Origin: Pilimelia anulata
Lineage (GTDB): Bacteria > Actinomycetota > Actinomycetes > Mycobacteriales > Micromonosporaceae
Reading direction: 5' to 3'
Length of the DNA: 64,000 nucleotides
NCBI RefSeq assembly: GCF_014647895.1
Contig: NZ_BMQB01000001.1
Location: 310,001 to 374,000, forward strand
Below are positions 27,601-35,264 of the stretch, in pieces. The translations under genes were made by a program, and so were the position numbers. Numbering within the stretch: the stretch's first letter is position 1; each line of letters opens with the position of its first letter. The notes under the pieces are model-generated. The model was given only the letters and a program-made list of their open reading frames with translations, was not told where the DNA came from and did no database searches.

Positions 27601-28471
27601 CTACCTGTCCGACGCGCAGCTCGCGACGTTCGAGCCGCTGATCGAGGCGGCCGGCGGCGATCCGGTGGCGTTCGTCCGGCAGTACGGCCCGGAGCTGCTG
27701 GAGGACCTGCTCAACGTCGACACCATCCGGAACTGCTTCTCGGGGCAGTTGCTGAGCTGCCTGCTCGCCGCCGCCGACTTCCTCGGGCCGGTCAAGGCGT
27801 TCCGGGTGGCGCGGATCCTGTACAAGCTGACCAAGTCGATCAAGGGCTTCTGGGACGGGATCAAGCGCGCGCGGAAGATCATCAACAAGACGTGGGGAAA
27901 GATCGACAAGTGCAAGCGCGGTCTCATCAAGGACCTCGCCGGCGAAGTGATCGACATCCGCGCCGCCGGGGCCGCCAAGAAGAAGTGCCGGACACCGGAC
28001 GCCGATAGCTGCGCGGACGACGACCGCCGCGCGCCCGGCCCGGGCAAGTGCGTCGACCTCTACCACGGCACCAACCGCGCCGCGGCGGACAGCATCCTGG
28101 TCAACGGCATCGACCTCACCAGGGGGCGGGCGACCGTCGACTTCTGCCGGGGCTTCTACGTCACCCGGTTCCGGGACCAGGCGGCGAAGTGGCAGGCCGG
28201 CGTCATCGTCCACTTCCGGGTCCCCGCGGCCCGGCTGAACGCGCTGTCCAGCACGCGGTACGCCGCGGGCCAGGAGTTGACCGACCTGGTCCGGCACTGC
28301 CGCCGGGGCAACCCGGACAGGACCGGCAAGGACTACCTGGAGGGTCCGATGCTGCTGAGCCGGGTCAGCGACTTCCTGGCCGACCGCGGTACGCCGGCGT
28401 GGGGCGGGAACCAACTGGCCTTCCTCACCGAGCGGGGCCGCGACGTGCTGGAGGACGGCCTGGTGGGCTGA
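24617..28471 (+). CDS. Secreted ALF-repeat coiled-coil protein with C-terminal ADP-ribosyltransferase-like domain (polymorphic toxin)
   Basis: A 1,284-residue protein. Residues 1-29 are a Sec signal peptide (RRAAVAVLAAALLGPAVSVV, then AEAA). ALF-type helical repeats follow (about 70-245; for example VREAAQAALDAARDGHPEAV and ALDGDDAALERFF). Residues about 245-975 are an alanine-rich coiled coil. A hydrophobic helical stretch (about 1035-1085) and a cysteine-bearing linker come next. From about 1145 a new domain begins: DLYHGTNRAAADSILVNGID, CRGFYVTRFRDQAAKW, and QLAFLTERG at the end. His1150, Tyr1181 and Glu1272 would suit the H-Y-E triad of PARP-like enzymes; DUF3990 is the nearest family I recall. 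Toxin role is inferred from the ALF/coiled-coil/variable-tip plan seen in Streptomyces. The GTG at 24617 is chosen for the signal peptide. Confidence 0.8.
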   Translation: MPGHLRRAAVAVLAAALLGPAVSVVAEAAPPPPPAPAAPAAPPDRLPQFRVRAAPSADLDPAVYQILVMHIEADPDPEVREAAQAALDAARDGHPEAVDEFLRPGTGGYARARKAADARRAREDRGNVEAIEKLRGTGGEIFNAEVVRVLEPAATPADRRAFRAYGADIARGRDDRVLADRRARQAVLRSRARVLAGLDRTENPHVVAAAQAALDGDDAALERFFAAGFADAAERDDLARAELLAAREAELRAIEQASQAAQRAARANRARADLVRAHGEGVHALRQGANAMTVAAATARRAARILAAKGTLAELEAARASVGDRVTAARGFATDAERAAVGAEAAAAVLVEVELPYGRDWAEMAKGLHRAAVAAANATLTAQHAIDATIATHRALGHAGEAEAREREAERWRKQAIEHADAADKLAATARREADAAAAAAERATEQRAAAERERDAAWRHAENTRARRDEARDRAEEAAEWRSRADAARRDADRSHAEAKRHADSAARLRAGAQHDADLARGARERAEAQEAAARAGRARAHTAMGHAERLRDDARTAAQERDLKRTQAAAMESRARALSADQGRDEALAAAAAARREADAADSAAADATRKASGASDEAAAARSAAIETDRAAARARHAADRAMAAAAAANEAANAAEAEAAKAEAAARRADAHAQEATRQQVVAAEHARSAEVAAQRAAVEAVKALWAADRVQAEAAAAGNEAASAAAQADSALRSALAARQSAMAAIVPADSAVELLAPFVGQDLDVDFAVEVAKLAQQISLDQADAADQRAKEAADAARAAQQAADSAAGKIKEAYAAAARAARSSAAAAAESARAKRAAAIAAEQGRRARAAAASAADADRAARAAAAEARRYANQAADDARIAGLSAARAKQLAEDADRLATRAQADAEAAGAAAERARRDAERAGTAARNAEQAARDAVEFAKQANQQAADAEQEAKDLEDAIRAADDRDLTGAFAFTPAQLADARDYLSDAQLATFEPLIEAAGGDPVAFVRQYGPELLEDLLNVDTIRNCFSGQLLSCLLAAADFLGPVKAFRVARILYKLTKSIKGFWDGIKRARKIINKTWGKIDKCKRGLIKDLAGEVIDIRAAGAAKKKCRTPDADSCADDDRRAPGPGKCVDLYHGTNRAAADSILVNGIDLTRGRATVDFCRGFYVTRFRDQAAKWQAGVIVHFRVPAARLNALSSTRYAAGQELTDLVRHCRRGNPDRTGKDYLEGPMLLSRVSDFLADRGTPAWGGNQLAFLTERGRDVLEDGLVG

Positions 28472-28481
28472 CCCGGGCCGG

Positions 28482-28913
28482 CTACGCGGCGCCGCCGAAC
28501 CGCCGGGCCGGGTCGTCGTCCGGCGGCGCCGGTGCCGTCCGGGCGAACCGGGTGCCCCACTCGATGTCGGTATCCAGGTCGAGCTGGTACACCCGCTCCG
28601 GCCAGCCGGGCGGGACGGTGAAACCGGTCCGGTAGCCGGTGGCGAGGTCCGTCGCCGTGCGGTCGTGCGTGTGGACGGACGTCATCTCGTCCGGCGAGTC
28701 CGCCCATGCGCCGCCGATCACCTCGCTGACGCGCAGGCGCAGGTGACCGGGGGCGGGCACGGTCCAGCCGAACCGGGTGACGGCGATGCCGCCGCCGGCG
28801 TTGGCCCACGCCGCGTAGCCCGTCCCGGCCGGCCGGAAGCACAGGGTGCCGGACTCCATCACCCCGTAGTCGTACGGCTCGGTGCTCCACCTGCCCACAA
28901 GGTCGTCGTCCAT
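28482..28913 (-). CDS. Unknown 143-residue protein convergent with the toxin gene (immunity candidate)
   Basis: From the ATG at 28913 the product starts MDDDLVGRWSTEPYDYGVME, then SGTLCFRPAGTGYAAWANAGG and a strand-rich middle (VTRFGWTVPAPGHLRLRVSEV). The opening resembles small lipocalin-like or calycin proteins (LVGRW), a weak similarity. It has no signal peptide, so it would stay in the cytosol. Its stop is 10 bp from the toxin stop on the opposite strand, and its start shares an intergenic region and a TGTCGG palindrome with the next ALF gene. Immunity genes usually follow the toxin on the same strand, so the immunity idea is only a hypothesis. Confidence 0.65.
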   Translation of the reverse strand: MDDDLVGRWSTEPYDYGVMESGTLCFRPAGTGYAAWANAGGGIAVTRFGWTVPAPGHLRLRVSEVIGGAWADSPDEMTSVHTHDRTATDLATGYRTGFTVPPGWPERVYQLDLDTDIEWGTRFARTAPAPPDDDPARRFGGAA

Positions 28914-28941
28914 CCGGGCATCGTCGCAGATCCGCCGCCGC

Positions 28942-28957
28942 TGTCGGGGAGCCGACA
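28942..28957. promoter_or_regulatory. TGTCGG-N4-CCGACA palindrome in a divergent promoter region
   Basis: A perfect palindrome TGTCGG-GGAG-CCGACA. It ends 29 bases before the TACCGT box (28987-28992) of the plus-strand ALF/FG-GAP gene and starts 29 bases from the start codon of the minus-strand 143-residue protein, so it could control both. Confidence 0.7.
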
Positions 28958-29044
28958 CAGCGGCTGCCCCGGACGGCGGGCCCCGCTACCGTGCTGCACG
29001 GGTGTATCCATCGATCGCGACGACGTCGTACGCCGGGAGGGCAC

Positions 29045-31210
29045 ATGGGAGCCACGTTCGGCCGAGCCGGGGCGCGCTGGACGGCCGCCGCCCTCGCACT
29101 GGCCCTGGTGACCGGGTTCGCCGGCTCGCCCGCGCCCGCGGCGGCGGCCCCGGCGGTCGCCGACGATCCGGACGATGTGGAGAACCCCAGCGACCCCGCC
29201 GAGCCCCCGCCGCCGCGGGAGGCCAGCCTGGAGGAGAAGGAGCGGGCCGGGACGGTCGTGGGCATCCCGGCCGGCTCGTACGACCTGTACGGGCTGAACG
29301 ACTACCTGTACACGTACGAACTCTGGCGGCGGGCCGCGCCCGCGACCGAGGTGCAGGCGGCGGCCGAGCTGTCGATCAACCAGTACGACGCCGCCGCGCA
29401 GCGGTGCGACGCCTGCACGGTGTACGTCCGGACGCGCGTCCACGAGGCCAAGCAGCGCGACGTGGCGAACGACCTCCGCGACGCCGCCGAGGCCCGCGAG
29501 GCCCGGAACCGGCGGCAGCAGGTCGCCGGCCTGGTGCAGTACACCTTCCCCCGCCCCGAGGCGGTGGGCGACGGCGACCGGACCTTCATCTTCAACGTGT
29601 GGGAGCACCTGCGGGCGAAGCAGCCGTGGGCGGCCCGGACGATCGCCGCGGCGGCGGCCGCGGTGCCCGCCACCCCGGCGGAGCGCGTCGACTTCCTGAC
29701 CGGCGTCGGCCGGCTGTACACCGCCGACACCGACGACCGGCTCGCCGACCAGGCCGCGGGCGACGCCGCGAAGCTCGCCGAGCTGCGCCGCCGCGAGGCC
29801 AGGTTCCGGGCGGCGAACCACATCGGCGGCTTCCCGCGCGACGACGAGTCGTGGTACCTGGTGAGCGACGTCGACTTCCTCACGAAGCTGCGGGACCGCA
29901 TCGCCGGCAACGCCATGTACACCCTGACCTACCACGCGCTGGCCATCGCGATCTACGACGGCGCCGAGGCGGAGTGGCGGGAGTTCATCGAGACCGGCCT
30001 GGCGGCCGCGGCGCTGCGGGACCGGCAGCGGCGGGAGGCGGAGAACCTGGCCGCGTACCGGAAGGCCGTCACCGACATCCGCGACCCGGCGGTGCGCGAC
30101 GGCTGGAAGAACCGGGCCGTGGCCGCCGACCGGGCGCTGGCCGCGTCGGCCGCCACCGGCCGGGTCGGCCCGCTGATCGAGTTCCTGCTCGGGTACGAGA
30201 AGCTCCCGCCGGACGGCAGCGACCTGGCGGCGTTCTACGGCCACGTGCTGCGCCCGGGCACGATGTGGGTGTTCGGCCACCTCGGGCGCAAGCAGGGCAC
30301 CGTGCGGAAGGTCTGGACCGCCGCCGGCCCGCAGTGGCCGGTCGACCGGGCCGCGGCGGTCACGGGCGAGCTGGGCGGCGACGCGGCGGTGCGCGACCTG
30401 GCCGTCCTGTTGCGCGTCGGCGACTTCCACTACCGGGTCGAGCGCTTTCTCGACGTCGACTCCGGCAGGTCCCGGGCCGAGGTGGTGTGGGAGGTGAAAC
30501 CCACCGCGGCGAAGGCGGGCCACACGCTCCGGCAGCCGGTCGCCGCCGACGTGACCGGGGACGGCCGCACGGACCTGGTGCTGCACGGCACCGACCCGGC
30601 CGGCCGGCCCCAGCGCATCACGCTGGCCGCGCGCGCCGACGGCGGCTACACCCCGACCAGCGCGCCGGTGGCCGCCGCGCTGGTCGACGGTCGGACCGCG
30701 GCCGGCGACGTGGACCGGGACGGGCGGGCCGACCTGCTCACCGTCGTCCCGGACAAGAAGGGCGCCCGGGTCTGGCTCAGCCGCGGCGGGCCGACCGGTC
30801 CGGGCGAACCGGTCCTGCGCTGGACCGGCGCCGGCCTGAACGCCGCCGACTGGAGCGAGCCGATGGTCGGCGACCTGGACGCCGACGGCCGCCCGGAGCT
30901 GGCGATGCTGCACCGGGAGGCCAAGGGCGCCACCCTGTGGGCGCACACCGACCTGGCGACCGGCACGGTCGGCCACGCCAAGCGCTGGACCTCGCCCGCC
31001 GACTGGACGTACGCCGGTCTCGTCCCCGCGGCCACCGACGTCAACGGCGACGGCCGGACGGACGTCGTGCTGCTCCAGCAGAACGGCGACACGGCCGCGC
31101 GGCTGTGGACGGTCCGGTCGACGGGCGCCGCCTTCGAGGCCGCGCGCCCGGTCTGGGCCTCGGCCAAGGACGCGGCCTGGCGGGTGGCCAACACGCGGGT
31201 GGCCCGCTGA
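29045..31210 (+). CDS. Secreted ALF-repeat protein with FG-GAP/VCBS repeats
   Basis: A 721-residue protein with a signal peptide (ARWTAAALALALVTGFAG, cleavage near residue 37). Residues about 80-400 hold four ALF-like helical repeats, such as ELWRRAAPATEVQAAAELS and VRDGWKNRAVAADRALAAS. The C-terminal third has four calcium-loop repeats of the FG-GAP/VCBS type, DVTGDGRTD (502), DVDRDGRAD (555), DLDADGRPE (610) and DVNGDGRTD (665), a period of about 54 residues, which would build beta-propeller blades. It is a paralogue of the gene at 32637, sharing VFGHLGR and RKVW between the halves. The ATG at 29045 follows GGGAGGG. Function unknown; likely extracellular and calcium-binding. Confidence 0.85.
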   Translation: MGATFGRAGARWTAAALALALVTGFAGSPAPAAAAPAVADDPDDVENPSDPAEPPPPREASLEEKERAGTVVGIPAGSYDLYGLNDYLYTYELWRRAAPATEVQAAAELSINQYDAAAQRCDACTVYVRTRVHEAKQRDVANDLRDAAEAREARNRRQQVAGLVQYTFPRPEAVGDGDRTFIFNVWEHLRAKQPWAARTIAAAAAAVPATPAERVDFLTGVGRLYTADTDDRLADQAAGDAAKLAELRRREARFRAANHIGGFPRDDESWYLVSDVDFLTKLRDRIAGNAMYTLTYHALAIAIYDGAEAEWREFIETGLAAAALRDRQRREAENLAAYRKAVTDIRDPAVRDGWKNRAVAADRALAASAATGRVGPLIEFLLGYEKLPPDGSDLAAFYGHVLRPGTMWVFGHLGRKQGTVRKVWTAAGPQWPVDRAAAVTGELGGDAAVRDLAVLLRVGDFHYRVERFLDVDSGRSRAEVVWEVKPTAAKAGHTLRQPVAADVTGDGRTDLVLHGTDPAGRPQRITLAARADGGYTPTSAPVAAALVDGRTAAGDVDRDGRADLLTVVPDKKGARVWLSRGGPTGPGEPVLRWTGAGLNAADWSEPMVGDLDADGRPELAMLHREAKGATLWAHTDLATGTVGHAKRWTSPADWTYAGLVPAATDVNGDGRTDVVLLQQNGDTAARLWTVRSTGAAFEAARPVWASAKDAAWRVANTRVAR

Positions 31211-31214
31211 CGGA

Positions 31215-31253
31215 CCGGGGCCGCCGGCTGCGCCCCGCACCCGGCGGCCCCGG
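31215..31253. terminator. Hairpin between convergent ALF genes
   Basis: CCGGGGCCGCCGG (31215-31227) pairs perfectly with CCGGCGGCCCCGG (31241-31253) around a 13-base loop. There is no T-run. It fills the 46-bp gap between two convergent stop codons, and GC-only hairpins of this kind are common actinobacterial terminators. Confidence 0.65.
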
Positions 31254-31256
31254 CGG

Positions 31257-32345
31257 TCACCGGTCGGCCGGCGGCCGCATGTCCTGCTCCCTGTCCAGCG
31301 CCTCCTGCACCAGCTCGCGCCAGGCAGTGGCCCGCTCGGTCGCGTTGGTGATGTCGGCCCGCCACGCGTTGCGGGTGTCGCGGGCCGTGCCGGTCAGCGG
31401 CTGCCAGTTGATCGACTCCTGCCGGAGCGCCTCCTCGTACACGCGCTGCCACGCGGCGGCCTGCTCGTCGGCGACCTGCTTGGCCCGCTGCCACGTGTCG
31501 ACCTCGGGCGTACCGGCCGTGGCCACCGAACCCCACGCCTCCGCCGCCCGGCGCCGCAGTGCCGCCGCCGCCTCGCCGCTCGCGGCCTCCGCGGCCGCCT
31601 GCGCCGCCCGGGCGTCGACCTGCAGCCGCTGGATCGCGGTGAGCCGGCGCATCTCCTGCTGGTACCGGTCCAGGCGGTGCCGCTCGTTGTCGAGCCTTGC
31701 CGCGCTGATCCAGGAGTACGCGTAGAACTCGACGACGTCGCCGTCCCCGGCGCCGGCCCGGGTCGCCCAGGCCGCCGCCACACGGACCTGCTGGCCGGCC
31801 GCGACCCGGTCGCGGAGGTCGGCGACGTAGCGGCGGTCGAACTCGCGCAGCGCGGCCGCGGCCCGCCCGTCGGCGTCCCGGTCGGCCCGGTCCGCCGCCC
31901 GGGCCCGCTCCAGGCCGTCGCGGACGAACGCCTCCTGCTCCGGCACCGTGCCCGCGCGGGCGGCACGGGCCGCGCGGACGACCCGCGGCGAGGTCGCCTC
32001 GCTGTGCGCGCCGAGGACCCGCTCGATGATGTGGGCGTACCGGTTGGCGTCCTCCTCGGCCCGCCGGGTGGCCGCGCACCAGCCGTCGGGGATGAACTCG
32101 CGGATCGCCTCGTCCCCGCGCGGCGATTGCAGCGCGATCAGCGCCGCCGCCCGGACCACGCGGTACGGCGCCGCGATCGCGAGGTGCTGGGTCAGCTCGC
32201 GCGGGGTCGGGCCCGGTCGGGCCACCGCCGGGTGCCGCGCGGTCCGGACGATGTCGCAGGGGCTCGGCGCCGGCGACGCGTACGCGGGCGCGGCGCCCGT
32301 GGCCGCCACGAGTACGGCCAGCCCGGCCGCCCGGGTTCTCCGCAT
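31257..32345 (-). CDS. Secreted ALF-repeat protein without extra C-terminal domain
   Basis: A 362-residue protein with a signal peptide (AGLAVLVAATGAAPAYA, cleavage near residue 23). ALF-type repeats are visible in VVRAAALIALQSPRGDEAIR (about residue 62), VVRAARAARAGTVPEQEAF (about 120) and VRVAAAWATRAGAGDGDVV (about 187). The rest (about 215-350) is a charged helical region rich in Arg, Ala and Trp. It lacks the FG-GAP half of its neighbours and any toxin tip. The ATG at 32345 follows GGAGG. It is divergent from the gene at 32637 and convergent with the one at 29045; the palindrome at 32420-32435 lies in its upstream region. Confidence 0.8.
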   Translation of the reverse strand: MRRTRAAGLAVLVAATGAAPAYASPAPSPCDIVRTARHPAVARPGPTPRELTQHLAIAAPYRVVRAAALIALQSPRGDEAIREFIPDGWCAATRRAEEDANRYAHIIERVLGAHSEATSPRVVRAARAARAGTVPEQEAFVRDGLERARAADRADRDADGRAAAALREFDRRYVADLRDRVAAGQQVRVAAAWATRAGAGDGDVVEFYAYSWISAARLDNERHRLDRYQQEMRRLTAIQRLQVDARAAQAAAEAASGEAAAALRRRAAEAWGSVATAGTPEVDTWQRAKQVADEQAAAWQRVYEEALRQESINWQPLTGTARDTRNAWRADITNATERATAWRELVQEALDREQDMRPPADR

Positions 32346-32419
32346 GTCAGCCTCCGATGTGGTTGCGTCGGTCGATCCGCCGTCATGGTCCCGGGCGGGC
32401 GGCGCCGGGGGTGGCCGCC

Positions 32420-32435
32420 TGTCGGCAACCCGACA
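32420..32435. promoter_or_regulatory. TGTCGG-N4-CCGACA palindrome between divergent ALF genes
   Basis: Perfect palindrome TGTCGG-CAAC-CCGACA. It ends 34 bases before a TAGCGT box (32470-32475), which has TTGTCG 17 bases upstream (32447-32452) as a -35. It is also about 75 bases upstream of the minus-strand ALF gene, so it may serve both. Confidence 0.7.
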
Positions 32436-32509
32436 ATGTGTACCCGTTGTCGGGCCCGACGCGAATGGTTAGCGTCGATGGGCCGGTCGGCGGGCGCCGG
32501 CTGCGCGGG

Positions 32510-32569
32510 CCCATTGCGGACGGACCCATCGCGGACGGGTCCATTGCGCACGGGCCCGCTGCGGACGGG
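32510..32569 (+). repeat. Four 15-bp tandem repeats in the leader of an ALF gene
   Basis: Units at 32510, 32525, 32540 and 32555 follow the pattern YCCRYTGCGSACGGR, with a partial fifth unit from 32570. They lie between the predicted transcription start (about 32482) and the ATG at 32637. Each unit contains GGACGGG next to a TCC/CCC start, so neighbouring units can pair. Unit length is a multiple of three, so the frame stays open through the array. Confidence 0.8.
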
Positions 32570-32636
32570 TCCATGCGCGCTGGCACCGACGCGGGCGAGT
32601 ACGGATGCCGGGCGAGGAACGGATGCGGAGGTCCGG

Positions 32637-34787
32637 ATGAGTGGCACGGACAGGGTGATCCGGGCGGGCGTGGCCGCGCTGCTGGCACTCGCCGGCGGCG
32701 TGGCGGCGGGCCCGCCCGCGCACGCGCGGCCGGGCTCGGCGGAGGCGGCCGCGGTACGGGTTCCCGGGCCGCGCCGGGGCGCGGCGGAGGTGCCGCCGGC
32801 GTCCGTGGAGGAGAAGATCACCGCGGCGAAGTCCGTCGGCCTCGAACCGGGGCTGATCGTGGGACTCGGCGACCGGGACGCGACCTTCAAGCTCTGGCAG
32901 GCCGTGGGCCGCGAGTCGGAGGCGGCGGCCGCCGCCGTCCTCGCGCTCAACGACGACGTCGACGCCGACGCGGGGCAGACCGTCGCCTGCTCGCTCTACA
33001 TCCGGGCCGGGCTCGCCGAGGCCCTCGCCCGCGACATCAACCAGGAGCTGCGGGACAAGGCAGCGGCGGCGGAGGCCGTCCGCCGGCGGACCCGGGCGGC
33101 GGAGCTGGTCCACCTGCCGGACGCCGCCGCGCAGGTCGGGCTCGGCGACCGCGAGTTCATCATCGCGCTGTGGAACCACGTGAAGACGACCCTGCCCCAG
33201 TACACCGAGACGATCGCCGCCGCGGAGAGGGCGTTCGCCACGCCGTCGGCCGCCCGGGAGCGCTTCCTGGAACTCGGCTTCGCCGAGGCGTACGCCGCGG
33301 ACCAGCGCCGCCTCATCGACAAGGCCAACGCCGACGACGCCGCCGCGGCGAAGGAGGCCAAGCGGCGGCTGCTGCGCCAGTTGGCCGCCGCGGCCGTCGG
33401 CGTCGCCGCCCCGGTCACCGATCCGGCCTGGATGGACATCCGCGACGACGACTTCCTCCGCCGGCTCGACGGGCTGCTGTACGGCAACGCCCACTACACG
33501 CTGACCGCGGTGGCCGTCTTCGAGGCGATCCGCGCGGGCGTCGAGGCGTCCCGCGCGTTCATCGACGGGGGCGTCCACGAGGTCGTGGCGAAGGACGTCG
33601 CCCGGCGCCGCGCGGAGATCATCGACGGGTACCGGGCCGCGGTGACCGACGTCCGCCGGCAGGCCGAGCGCGACGGCCTCAAGAACATCGCCGTCGCCGC
33701 CCGCCGGACGCTCGCGACGGCCGGGCTCGAACCCCTGATCGTCTTCCTCCAGCGCTACCGGGCGCTGGGCGAGGACCCGCCGGACGTCTTCGCCTTCCGG
33801 ACGCCCCACAAGGACCCCAGCGCCAAGGGCGTCGAGCTGTACGCGTTCGGGCACCTGGGGCGCACGACCGCCACCGCCCGCAAGGTGTGGTCGAGCACGA
33901 GCTGGGTCTTCGCCCGGTTCGATGCCGCCTCCGGCGACTTCGACGCCGACGGCAAGCGGGACGTCGCGGTGCTGTACGAGGTCAGCGACACCCACCACCG
34001 CATCTTCGTCTTCCCCGACGTCGAGGGCCCGCGGACGGCCCCGGTCCTGTGGTGGGAGCACCAGGGCAAGGGCGCGTCCTACACCTTCGTCGACAACCTG
34101 GTCGCCGGCGACGTCAACGGCGACGGGGCGACCGACCTGGCGGTCACCGCCGACGACGACAAGTACAAGCCGCAGTTGGTCGCGTTCCTGTCCGACCGCA
34201 AGGGCGCATTCGCGCAGCGGCAGCGCGCCGCCGGCGCGGGGTACGCGCCGTACTACCTCGCCCTCGGCGACGTGACCGGCGACCGGAACGCCGACCTGAT
34301 CGGCTACGTGTCGACCCGCGAGGGCACCAAGATCTGGGTGACCCCCGGCGGGGCGGCGGGCTGGGGCACCCCGGTCCTGCGCTTCACGAGCAAGACGGGG
34401 GAGGCCAACAGCATGCTCGGGAACCGGCTGGTGCCGTACGACATCGACCGGGACGGCCGCCCCGAGCTGACCGCCCTCCGGGAGCTGGACAGCCACCGCG
34501 TGGCGCTGCTGGTCTTCGACAACCTGGCCCCCGGCGGGCCGGCCGTCCGCGAGCAGCAGCACTGGGTGGCGAGCGGGGTGCTGGAGTCGTCGGTGGGGGC
34601 GGCGATCCGGACCGAGGTGAACGGCGACGGGCAGCCCGACATCACCATCCTCGGCGTCGGCGACAAGCAGAAGCTCGCCATCAGGGTGCTGCGCGGCAGT
34701 CGCAGTGGCGGCATCAACACCGTCCGGCGGGTGATCTCGCCCGCCGGTACGGACTGGGAGACGTACTTCATGAAGGCCGCCGAGTAG
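32637..34787 (+). CDS. Secreted ALF-repeat protein with FG-GAP/VCBS repeats (paralogue)
   Basis: A 716-residue protein with a signal peptide (VIRAGVAALLALAGGVAAG, cleavage near residue 30). Four ALF-like repeats cover about 55-370, for example GDREFIIALWNHVKTTLPQ and RDGLKNIAVAARRTLATAG. Five calcium-loop repeats follow: DFDADGKRD (434), DVNGDGATD (492), DVTGDRNAD (545), DIDRDGRPE (602) and EVNGDGQPD (660). It matches the protein at 29045 in architecture and in the FGHLGR/ARKVW bridge, so the pair arose by duplication. The ATG at 32637 has GCGGAGG upstream and begins the signal peptide; an in-frame ATG at 32478 would precede the likely transcription start. The I36-type inhibitor gene follows 26 bp later. 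Confidence 0.86.
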   Translation: MSGTDRVIRAGVAALLALAGGVAAGPPAHARPGSAEAAAVRVPGPRRGAAEVPPASVEEKITAAKSVGLEPGLIVGLGDRDATFKLWQAVGRESEAAAAAVLALNDDVDADAGQTVACSLYIRAGLAEALARDINQELRDKAAAAEAVRRRTRAAELVHLPDAAAQVGLGDREFIIALWNHVKTTLPQYTETIAAAERAFATPSAARERFLELGFAEAYAADQRRLIDKANADDAAAAKEAKRRLLRQLAAAAVGVAAPVTDPAWMDIRDDDFLRRLDGLLYGNAHYTLTAVAVFEAIRAGVEASRAFIDGGVHEVVAKDVARRRAEIIDGYRAAVTDVRRQAERDGLKNIAVAARRTLATAGLEPLIVFLQRYRALGEDPPDVFAFRTPHKDPSAKGVELYAFGHLGRTTATARKVWSSTSWVFARFDAASGDFDADGKRDVAVLYEVSDTHHRIFVFPDVEGPRTAPVLWWEHQGKGASYTFVDNLVAGDVNGDGATDLAVTADDDKYKPQLVAFLSDRKGAFAQRQRAAGAGYAPYYLALGDVTGDRNADLIGYVSTREGTKIWVTPGGAAGWGTPVLRFTSKTGEANSMLGNRLVPYDIDRDGRPELTALRELDSHRVALLVFDNLAPGGPAVREQQHWVASGVLESSVGAAIRTEVNGDGQPDITILGVGDKQKLAIRVLRGSRSGGINTVRRVISPAGTDWETYFMKAAE

Positions 34788-34813
34788 CGGCGGCCCGACC
34801 GGGGAGGGGCGGG

Positions 34814-35251
34814 ATGACGAGGGTGGGATCGCGCATCGGGCGCGGGGTCGTGGCGGCCGGGATGGTCGCGGGGCTGCTGGCGACCGTGGCCGCGCCGGCG
34901 GCGGCCGGCGCGCGGCGTGGCGGCAAGCCGTGCCCGGCGGAGGCGCTGTGCCTGTACGAGCACGCCGACTACCAGGGCGAGATCGTGACGCTGAGCACCT
35001 GCGGCATCTTCAACCTGGCGACGTTCAAGCTGTCCACCGGCAAGCCGTGGAACGACCAGGCGAGCAGCTACCTCAACCGCCGCCCGGCCGGCATGTGGTC
35101 ACACTTCTACCACTACGACGGGTCCGGCGACGCGGGGAAGCCGGAGAACTGGCAACACCTGTTCTCCTCCCGCGCCGACGGCGACGACCCGACCGAGGGG
35201 TGGAACCTGATCAACCCGAACGACGCCCTGGACGTCGTGCACGTGTGCTGA
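34814..35251 (+). CDS. Secreted peptidase inhibitor family I36-like protein
   Basis: A 145-residue protein with a signal peptide (VVAAGMVAGLLATVAAPAAA). The mature part opens CPAEALCLYEHADYQGEIV and includes STCGIFNLATFKLS and DQASSYLNRR, the pattern of the small gamma-crystallin-like peptidase inhibitor family I36 (Streptomyces metalloproteinase inhibitor relatives). Four cysteines could make two disulfides. Members block metallo- or other peptidases, or simply bind cell-surface partners; which applies here is unknown. The ATG at 34814 follows GGGGAGGGG and is 26 bp after the ALF/FG-GAP gene, so they are probably co-expressed. Confidence 0.8.
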   Translation: MTRVGSRIGRGVVAAGMVAGLLATVAAPAAAGARRGGKPCPAEALCLYEHADYQGEIVTLSTCGIFNLATFKLSTGKPWNDQASSYLNRRPAGMWSHFYHYDGSGDAGKPENWQHLFSSRADGDDPTEGWNLINPNDALDVVHVC

Positions 35252-35264
35252 GCGGCCGCGGCGC

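Noticed and set aside
28333..29265. 310-codon minus-strand frame across the toxin end and the ALF gene start
   Set aside because: It overlaps three better-supported features and its product is Arg/Pro/Gly-rich without domains.
32478..32637. In-frame ATG at 32478 as the start of the second ALF/FG-GAP protein
   Set aside because: It lies only two bases after the likely -10 box, has no ribosome site, and would put 53 residues before a signal peptide that follows the ATG at 32637.
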